In this document: positions 52,534-60,000 of the stretch, piece after piece | Numbering within the stretch: position 1 is the first letter of the stretch | How the letters are laid out: each line of letters begins with the position of its first letter | From: Adiantum capillus-veneris | Lineage: Eukaryota > Streptophyta > Polypodiopsida > Polypodiales > Pteridaceae | Assembly: GCA_014529385.2 (NCBI GenBank) | Contig: CM043962.1 | Span: 54,149,905-54,209,904 of the forward strand | Length of the DNA stretch: 60,000 nucleotides | Reading direction: 5' to 3' | Notes under the pieces: model-generated | What the model saw: the letters and a program-made list of their open reading frames with translations, nothing else | What the model was told of the DNA's origin: nothing | Database searches by the model: none | Made by a program: the position numbers and the translations under genes

Positions 52534-54018
52534 CATTGGTACTTGTCTTTATATTTATGGTGGTTTAAACAAAATAAACTACCCCCTACTGCTGTCATCG
52601 TGGCTATAAGAAAATGGATTTCTTAAGATACACTATGTTGGTATCCACCATGGGAAGGAACCCCTATAGGATTATGATGGTTAGAAGTCCTTAGTTTGAT
52701 GCTATTAACGTAGAAAAAATTATGTCTTACTCTTTAACTAGGCCTCATTTACCCTGCCTTGGGTGCAATGGCTGCTCTGCTGTGACGGACCGCATTAGAG
52801 GCGGCTACAATATTTGGCTTTCCGAGAAGGAGTAGCACTTGGCCTACTCAGTGCATGGGGTGATAATGATTCTACGTGCAACTCACCATGAGTGATCGTG
52901 ATTTGTCTTCTCCTATTTAAAGAGGTGAGGGCGCATTTTGCCCCTCACTTAGCCTTGTGTCTGTTTTTACTTGCATAAAAAGTTAGGACTGTGTGTGTTT
53001 ACTCAATGTTGTACCAATCATGGATCTTGCTACTCAACCAACACAAGTTGGCTACTATTCACTGAGCTTGAAATTATGGTTTTCCTCTTATTTTACTTGT
53101 CTTAGGATATTGAAAACAACCTGGCTTATTGGTTGGCATACCTTGTCACTTAGCCTGGTAAGGAGCACTATGTGGTTGGCTTTGCTTGACAACAAGAGGC
53201 ACTACTGTGGAACCTTCATCACCGCCGCTTAGCCTGGTAAGGCCCACTATGTGGGTTGGCTATGCTTGACATTGTGTGGTAATGGTTGAATGGTTTAACA
53301 CTCTTGGACAAAGCTATATACCCGCAAACTGGTTTTCGGTTTCTCTGCATAAACTATTCATTTTTGTATTTGATTAAAGTTATTAGGGGACGTTATAGTG
53401 ACTCCACTGCTTGGCTTGACATTACAATACTCTTCTGATTCTATGCATGGTCACATAACGTACTACTGATGCATATTGTTCAAAAAAATTCTCTCTTGAT
53501 GGGGGGTATACCCTAGGTATTTACTGATTTTTGGACTTGTCTTTGGTACTAGTTGTTTTCTCTAAACTTGACATAGGTCGTGCAAAATACTGGCTAAATT
53601 GGAAATTGGGAGTTTGGCCTGACTGCATATTGATGTTGGATTCTGGTACTAGTTGTTCAGGATTGTTTTGGGGGTATGCCCCGGCTACATAATGATGCTG
53701 GACTTGTTTATTACTCGTTATTTTAATGAGGTGATACAATAAATTTCTTTTGCATTCACATGGTTAGGTATAGTTTGAAAAAAGGTCATAAAGGCATCTA
53801 TTCCTTTTTTGGTGTGACATTCGGTCTGGCTGGGTACCGCGTCTAGTTTAAAGATTCTTTTCCACTTGGTTTGCTAAGAGATGTATAATTAATGTAAATG
53901 ACATATAAACTTGGGAAGGTTGGATTCCATGAACCCTAAATGGGCATAAACTATATTTGTCTTAAATAAACAAAAATAAACTTGTTATTCTTGAACTATT
54001 GTTGGAATTTTTTCTTAG
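52534..54018 (+). repeat. Direct repeat Y, left copy
   Basis: It begins CATTGGTACTTGTCTTTAT right after a short (CA)n and matches 58491-60000 over its length. A 79-codon frame occurs in both copies (52993-53232 and 58981-59220, sharing LATQPTQVGY and LALLDNKRHYCGT). It is conserved only because the DNA is repeated. Confidence 0.88.
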
Positions 54019-54890
54019 GCTTCTTTGCTTTGAAAAAAAGTAAGAGGAGTTGGAGCTTCATTGACCTGGCAAAGGAAAAACTCAACAGACTGATAAAGAT
54101 GTTGTTGGTGGGATGAAACACTTGGATTAGAAGTGGTTATGGCCTTCTAATTAGAATAGTATTTATGATAAAATATAAACTTTGGGATTTTTTTTTTTAA
54201 TATATATATGGAACACATAAATACTTTGGACTAAGCTTGTGAGTTAAAAAAAAGTTATAAGGTGGACATGGATAACAACTAGTATAGTCCAATACCTGTA
54301 TAACACATCCAAGGCTAGCGTATCTGTTGTCTTATTTGGATGGATGCAAGTAAGGACTCTATCTTATCTTGGAAGCTTTTTTTTTTGGCTTAAAGCAATT
54401 TTCTACACATGATTACACTTACACCTACTGCTGGGGAAGTACTTCTGATATCTGTATACTGGGGTGATGCTTCATTCTCATAAGCATTGTACAAAGATGA
54501 TTCTAAGACTGAGTTGTTTTTGTACTTATCATTTCCCTTTCTCTGGAGCCAGCTGTCTTTTGAATGTAAAAGTTCAATTATGCCTTATTATTTATGTTGA
54601 AATAGTTACACACACATCCTAAACATAAGGTTTTTCCATTCTTTTGGATAAATCAGAACGCTGGCTTTAGAAACTAGTTTTGAATCTTAGTACTAAATTG
54701 GACCCATAGTCTATGACTTCTTCGACTAGGTGGCTGGTGGTAGGTGGTCCCTCATAGACTAATTTTCTGGTTTCCTGCTCACGGCTATTATAGTCTCTGA
54801 CTTTGCCAATTTAAGGATTGCATGCCTAATCTACAAGACTAATCATATTTATGTTTATATATTTCCTTTCAGGTTCACAACCACTTTAGA

Positions 54891-57800
54891 ATGACATCCC
54901 GCATGAAAGTAAAATACAACCCAGTAAATCATAAAAGGATTCTAGAGCAGATTAAGTTTTACCTAAAAGACCATACTCCAAAAAATGCTTTAGCAGTTAG
55001 AACTTGACCTTTCTTGGCTAGAAAGGCCAAATGTTGTATTACTTACTACCATAAGTAGTCATAGCCTTACTAACTATTTTGTATATTGCATACCCGTTCT
55101 CTCTCATAAGGCTTGGAATTATCCTCTGAACCCCTCTCTGCAGCAACATCTCTTGTCCTTAGATGTATTGGCAGCCTGGATGCTTCTCAATTAATTTATG
55201 ATTTGGCACTTACCACAAACAAAAAGATGTCTATCTTGCACATGTTATCTTTGGGTCAAGATTTTGGCTACCTTGGACAAGCATTCGAAAGATGGTGTGA
55301 ATTTGATTTCCCAACTACATATACTCTCTGTACAATATCAACATGAGCTTTCCCTATTTTCATCTTCTAGGGCTGACCTATCTAACTTTATGAAAAAACT
55401 ATGTGGCCTCAATCCTTCTTTTATTAGTACCTTGGCTACTCCAACTATCCCGCTGCTGACGGGTGGTATCTTTTGTAGAGATAGTGCGGCTCTTGAAGTG
55501 TTCAAAGAATTTTAGAGTAATCTTTGCTCTCTCAATGACTCTAACCTCTTAGAAATTGTGCCAAAAAACTCCAAGGCCTTCCCTTTCCTACCTGTGAGGC
55601 ATATTGAACTTGAATCTTTTGGGGTGGACCATTAGCTCTAGGTCCTACCTAACAAAGCCTTTCTAGCACCAATTCTTAGTGAAACCTGGGTTCATTTAGC
55701 TAATCTCCCTGCCTCTACTGTTGAAGACTGCAGACTCGAAATTTTGAAAGGTGGACAATTCCTTGCTGACAAAGGGGAACTCATAAAAGCCCCGTTCAAC
55801 CTCAACCTCATCGACCATTCCAAATTCCCCTCCAATACATGCCAAAAGTAACCCAGATTTCTATATAGAATCCATGTGGAATGTTTTTTGACCCTATGTT
55901 AAATGTGCCTGCAAGTTTCTTGACCCTAAAGCCTCATGCGAATCCAGAATCATGTGGTTTGATCATGCCATCTGGTTTATTATCAACCATCTAGACCTAC
56001 TCTTACCCAAAAAACCGGTGGACTTTTATCTCTCCTTTATTTGTTCTTGGTTGGGTGGCCAAGCTAAACAGATAGTAATTGCTCAAATTTCTTTCAACAT
56101 CTTTCATGGGCTAATGCTGGATATCTTGAAGGAGCTAAAGTCTGATGAACCTGGGATTTATCTAACCACTTATGCTAATTACAAAGGGGTGAAGACTATC
56201 ACTAGCCTACTCAAGCCTTGTATTGATGAAGATGACTCCCCTTCACTAAAAAGACCTAATTCTCTTGCTACTCCCAACTCTTTTACTTAGGCTTTTCTAA
56301 CACCTAGCTCTTCCTATAATCGAGGAAAATCTCGTAGCTACACTAGAGGAAGAGGCAGAAACACTGCAATCACGCACCTTCTTGATTTATAATTATTGAT
56401 GAACATGCAGGTTGTTGTGAGCCCATGTGGAAGGTAGTTTCTCAACAAAAAAACTCCAAGCAAAGATTATATCTATGTTTACTGTCTCTTTTAGAATGAG
56501 CTTCTTGATTGGATACACCCTAAGGCGCTTTTTTGTGAGTGTTTTGACTTACTTTTTGGTAACCACAAACTACTTGACAATGTACTTATTGGTTGGAAGT
56601 ATCAACAACCTATTAAAAAATTGGTTTACAGTAATGATTTTCTACGACACAACTCCATTCCTGATTGTGTATGTAACCAATTTGTCACATTTTGCAAAGA
56701 CTTTGATACATATGGTAAGCATGTTTGTACATGTGATCTTAGCTTCATTGAAAATATTACAGTCCGGAAATTCCTGGCTAATGGGCTTAATCACATACCT
56801 AACTTTCCCAAAAATCCATATCTTGCTTTATCAGCTTTACTTAGCTGCTTAATTGACCTTGTCAGTTCTCTCCGATCGGAGAAGACAGTCCTACTGGACT
56901 TGGCTAAATTGGTGGAAGAATGTTTTTTTCAAAAAATCTCACACGTACCTAGAAAATGGTTGTCTACAGAGAGTTCTTGGATTACACCACAACTAGATCT
57001 TGATTTTCAAAGGCTATCAAAAAATTGGTTCATAGTAGGCTGGATAAAAGCCCTAATTGTCCCACTCTTATTTGCAAAAACTTAGCTTGGAGAGCAGCAC
57101 ATTCTTGAATATCTGGGAAGGAATTCACAAAACTTAACACATTCTACAAGAGGTTACCAATAATATCTCGAGACACTTAGGTAATCTGGGTTATTCTCTT
57201 CAAGATACTAAACTACCGGCACTTTTTCCCACCTATAAGATTCATAAACATAAATTCAGATGGATATCTGGTGCCTCGAATGTCATCTTTACGGATGTTA
57301 CCAAAGATATCACTCTTTGTCCTTATACTAGCAGAGTTTGAATTAGTCTATGCCGCCAAACAAAAAATCTGCTATAACTTTCTGCGGATACACTACAACT
57401 CCTTCTGGATAAAAAAATACTCAACAGAGGTTACTCTTAACCTCCCTAAACAGATTTTTCATCTTTTTTCAACAGATATTACTCAATGCTATGAGAATCT
57501 TCCCTTAGAAGGAGATCTTGGGCTTAAGGATGTACTGTCACACAGGTTATTAAACTTGTGTTTATAAATGCCAGGAAGATGGGTTTCTTCTACATTTCTC
57601 TTTCCAAGAAACCTAGATGGATTAAAAAAACACATTTATCCCACCCCGTGCAGTTCAATAAAGAGAAACTATGTTTAAATATATCTTGGTTAATAAGTGC
57701 ACCATTCTCTCTGGTGGATAGTGTTTTAACCAATGCCTTGGCATCCCCATGGGCTTTTCCTGATCCCCTCTTATGTGTAATATTTACCTAGCCTTCTTTG

Positions 57801-58362
57801 AATACAAATGGTTTCTCAGAGCCATGGGAGATAAATATGATAGAATTTCATTATGTAGACAGACCTACAGGTATATGGATGGCATACTAAACATCAACAA
57901 CAGGTCTTTTCAGAAGCGATCAAACATATACATCCTGACTGCTTAAAAATAGAACCAACTTTCGGGAAAGGGTTCGATACATCCAATGGTTTTTTCTGCA
58001 CTTCAGTACAATTTCTTAACTTTTCTATTTCTCTTCATATACCTTTTGTAGGAGGGTATGACCAAAGATTTTTGTGGAAAAGAGATCTCCTAAACCTTCT
58101 ACCTGTCGAGTTCATAAAAAGAAATAGTAATAGACCTCACAAAGCGGCTCTTAGCACTTGTATTAGCTTGCTTTACTTAATTATATACTCCTCCTCCAAC
58201 TACCTCCTTGCTTGGGAAGATATTAAGATACTTATAGCCAAGTGTTGCCTTAATGGCTTCAAAAGATGTGATACAATTGATAAAATCATACTATCACCAT
58301 CTCAACATGACTGGCCTGGGCTACACTTTAACCATGATATGCTCATTTCTCTAATAAGGTAG
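54891..58362 (+). pseudogene. Divergent reverse transcriptase, decayed (Penelope-like or related)
   Basis: Segments in shifting frames: start-like M-T-S-R-M-K-V-K-Y-N-P (54891); a basic RG segment R-G-K-S-R-S-Y-T-R-G-R-G-R (about 56320); H-S-R-L-D-K-S-P-N-C-P-T-L-I-C-K-N (about 57030, RT fingers); K-I-H-K-H-K-F-R-W-I-S-G-A-S (about 57240); motif A F-S-T-D-I-T-Q-C-Y-E-N-L-P (about 57462-57500); motif B C-L-G-I-P-M-G-F-S followed by S-P-L-M-C-N-I-Y (about 57735-57790, with a TGA inside); motif C Y-R-Y-M-D-G (about 57868-57885; normal form is Y-x-D-D). A 96-codon tail at 58072-58362 has F-I-K-R-N-S-N-R-P. At least eight frame changes and a changed catalytic Asp make it inactive. Confidence 0.7.
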
Positions 58363-58423
58363 TAGGGCCAATCACAATGGGCCTACTATCGACCCATTGT
58401 GTTTGCTGCTTGGGATAGGGCAG

Positions 58424-58424
<1 letters not shown>

Positions 58425-58490
<66 letters not shown>
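58425..58490. repeat. (CA)n microsatellite at the start of repeat Y'
   Basis: About 33 CA units lie immediately before CATTGGTACTTGTC. The left copy has only about 6 units at the same boundary. Confidence 0.96.
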
Positions 58491-58493
<3 letters not shown>

Positions 58494-60000
58494 TGGTACT
58501 TGTCTTTATGTTTATGGTTAAAAAAACTAAACTACCCCCTACTCCTGTCATCATGGCTATAAGAAAATGGCTTTCCTAAGATACACTATGTCGGTATCCA
58601 CCATGTGAAGGAAAGATACACTATGTCGGTATCCACCATGTGAAGGAACCCCTATAGGGTTATGATGGTTAAAAGTCCTTAGCACGATGCTAATAACAGA
58701 GTAAAAATTATGTCTTACTCTCTAACTGGGCCTCACCTACCTTGCCTTGGGCGCAATGGCTGTTCTATTGTGACAAACCGCATTAGAGGTGGCTACAATA
58801 TTTGGCTTCCCTAGAAGGAGTAGCACCTGGCCTACTCAGTGCGTGGGGTGATAATGATTATGCACGCAACTCACCATGAGTGATCATGATTTGCCTTCTC
58901 TTATTTAAAGAGGTGAGGGTGCATTCTGCCCCTCACTAAGCCTTGTGTATGTTTGTACTTGCATAAACAGTTAGGACTGTGTGTGTTTACGCTCTCTTGT
59001 ACCAATCATGGAGCTTGCTACTCAACCAACACAGGTTGGCTACTGTTCACTGAGCTTGAAATTATGGTTTTTCTCTTTTTTTACTTGTCTTAGGATATTG
59101 AAAAAAACCTGGCTTATTGGTTGGCATACCCTGTCGCTTAGCGTGGTAAGGACCACTATGTGGTTGGCTTTGCTTGACAATAAGAGGCACTACTGTGGAA
59201 CCTTGATCCCCGTTGCTTAGCCTGGTAAGGCCCACTATGTGGGTTGGCTATGCTAGACATTATGTGGTAATGGTTGAATGGTTTGACACTCTTGGGCAAA
59301 GCTATGAACCTGCAACTAGTTTTCGGTTGCTCTGCGTAAATTATTCATTTGTTTGATTAAAGTTATTGGGGGACGTTGTAGTGACTACCACCGCTTGGCT
59401 TGACATTACAACACTCTGTTGATTCTATGCATGGTCACATGATGTACTACTGATGCATAATGTCCAAAAAAAAATCTCTTTTGATGGGGGGTATACCCCT
59501 GGTGTTTACTGGTTTTGGACTTGTTATTGGTACTAGTTGTTTTCTCTAAACTTGACACAGGTCGTGCAAAATATTGGCTAAATTGGAAATTGGGGGTTTG
59601 GCCCCGACTGTGTGCTGATGTTGGATTTTGGTTGTTGTTTAGGGATTTTTTGGGGGTATGCCCTGATTGCATACTGACAGTGGACTTGTTTGTTATTGGT
59701 TATTTTAATGAGGTGATACAATACATTTCTTTTGAATTCACATGGTTAGGTATGGTTTGGAAAAAGCCCATAAAGGCATCTATTCCTTTTTCGGTGTGAC
59801 ATTCAGTCTGGCTGGGTACCACGTCTACTTTAAGGATTTTTTGCCACTTGGTTTGCTAAGAGATGTATAAGTAATGTAAGTGACATACAAACTTGGGGAG
59901 GTTAGATTCCATGAACCCTAAATAGGCATAAACTATATATGGCCTAAATAAACAAAACCAAATTTGATATTCTTGAACTATTAATGGAATTTTTTCTTAG
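58491..60000 (+). repeat. Direct repeat Y', right copy (truncated by window end)
   Basis: It matches 52534-54018 in order, with a private 36-bp tandem duplication (AGATACACTATGTCGGTATC... at about 58578 and 58614). It continues past 60000. Confidence 0.88.

Larger units (their letters stand above)
52150..60000 (+). mobile_element. Retroelement with divergent RT and long flanking direct repeats (Penelope-like arrangement)
   Basis: A repeated block, here called Y, occurs at 52534-54018 and again at 58491-60000 (running off the window), about 85-90% alike. A second block, X, occurs at about 52160-52533 and, more diverged, at about 54262-54620. The order is X-Y-X'-RT-Y', so each RT-bearing unit is flanked by Y-X repeats in direct orientation. 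The RT (54891-58362) has non-LTR-type motifs and no protease, integrase or gag. Penelope-like elements typically have such partial head-to-tail repeats. I see no GIY-YIG motif, so the class is tentative. Confidence 0.6.

Noticed and set aside
52993-53232. 79-codon frame conserved in both Y repeats (also 58981-59220) as a small gene
   Set aside because: Conservation is equal in and out of the frame across the whole repeat. No sign of coding constraint could be seen.

Overview
This is nuclear DNA from a large-genome land plant, built almost entirely of nested, mostly decayed retrotransposons with a few gene fragments between them. A fern is my best guess. The evidence is a Ty1/copia element primed by initiator tRNA-Met, Tat-type and chromovirus-type Ty3/gypsy elements, long GT/GA/TC microsatellites, short GT-AG introns, and a pentatricopeptide (PPR) remnant in the repetitive style I associate with ferns and lycophytes. 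I see no rRNA, tRNA, CRISPR or bacterial-type gene. The fern call is inference and could be wrong.

Layout. 1-3.1 kb: unassigned sequence with a GT/GA microsatellite, a near-perfect 44-nt foldback and an LTR-like promoter. 3.1-8.05 kb: a decayed plus-strand Ty3/gypsy pol gene, split by a solo LTR (3419-5015) with a 5-bp target duplication. 8.2-15.06 kb: a stray protease fragment, a stretch with six copies of a palindrome, and a decayed coiled-coil gag-like reading frame. 15.09-20.29 kb: an apparently intact minus-strand Ty1/copia element with identical 285-bp LTRs, a full 1398-codon polyprotein and TSD TGCAC. 21.3-22.7 kb: chromovirus integrase/chromodomain remnants. 24.19-34.36 kb: a complete but frameshifted minus-strand Ty3/gypsy (Tat-like) element with 1.5-kb LTRs, TSD GCATG and an additional reading frame upstream of gag.

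34.8-38.2 kb is the most unusual region. It holds a hairpin with two G-boxes, a cluster of telo-box motifs, then a gene of at least four exons related to DUF3504/Crypton-type tyrosine recombinases (broken by stops and frameshifts), followed by a minisatellite with an exact 34-bp period. 41.3-42.0 kb is the intron-bearing 5' part of a PARP1 gene (first zinc finger and start of the second) with a 4-bp frameshifting insertion. 43.0-44.1 kb is a minus-strand LRR receptor-like remnant and 45.7-46.0 kb a PPR remnant. 47.4-49.6 kb is a long acidic reading frame of unknown function with internal repeats, ending just before a 1.6-kb LTR (49939-51574) of the same family as the solo LTR at 3.4 kb. 52.2-60 kb is a retroelement with a divergent, non-copia, non-gypsy reverse transcriptase (54.9-58.4 kb) flanked by direct repeats of at least 1.5 kb, arranged as in Penelope-like elements.

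Functionally, only the copia element looks able to act on its own. The others record successive insertion, recombination (solo LTR), partial duplication and decay. The host-gene fragments (PARP1, LRR, PPR) are incomplete and most likely pseudogenes, although PARP1 could in principle continue through long introns beyond the window.
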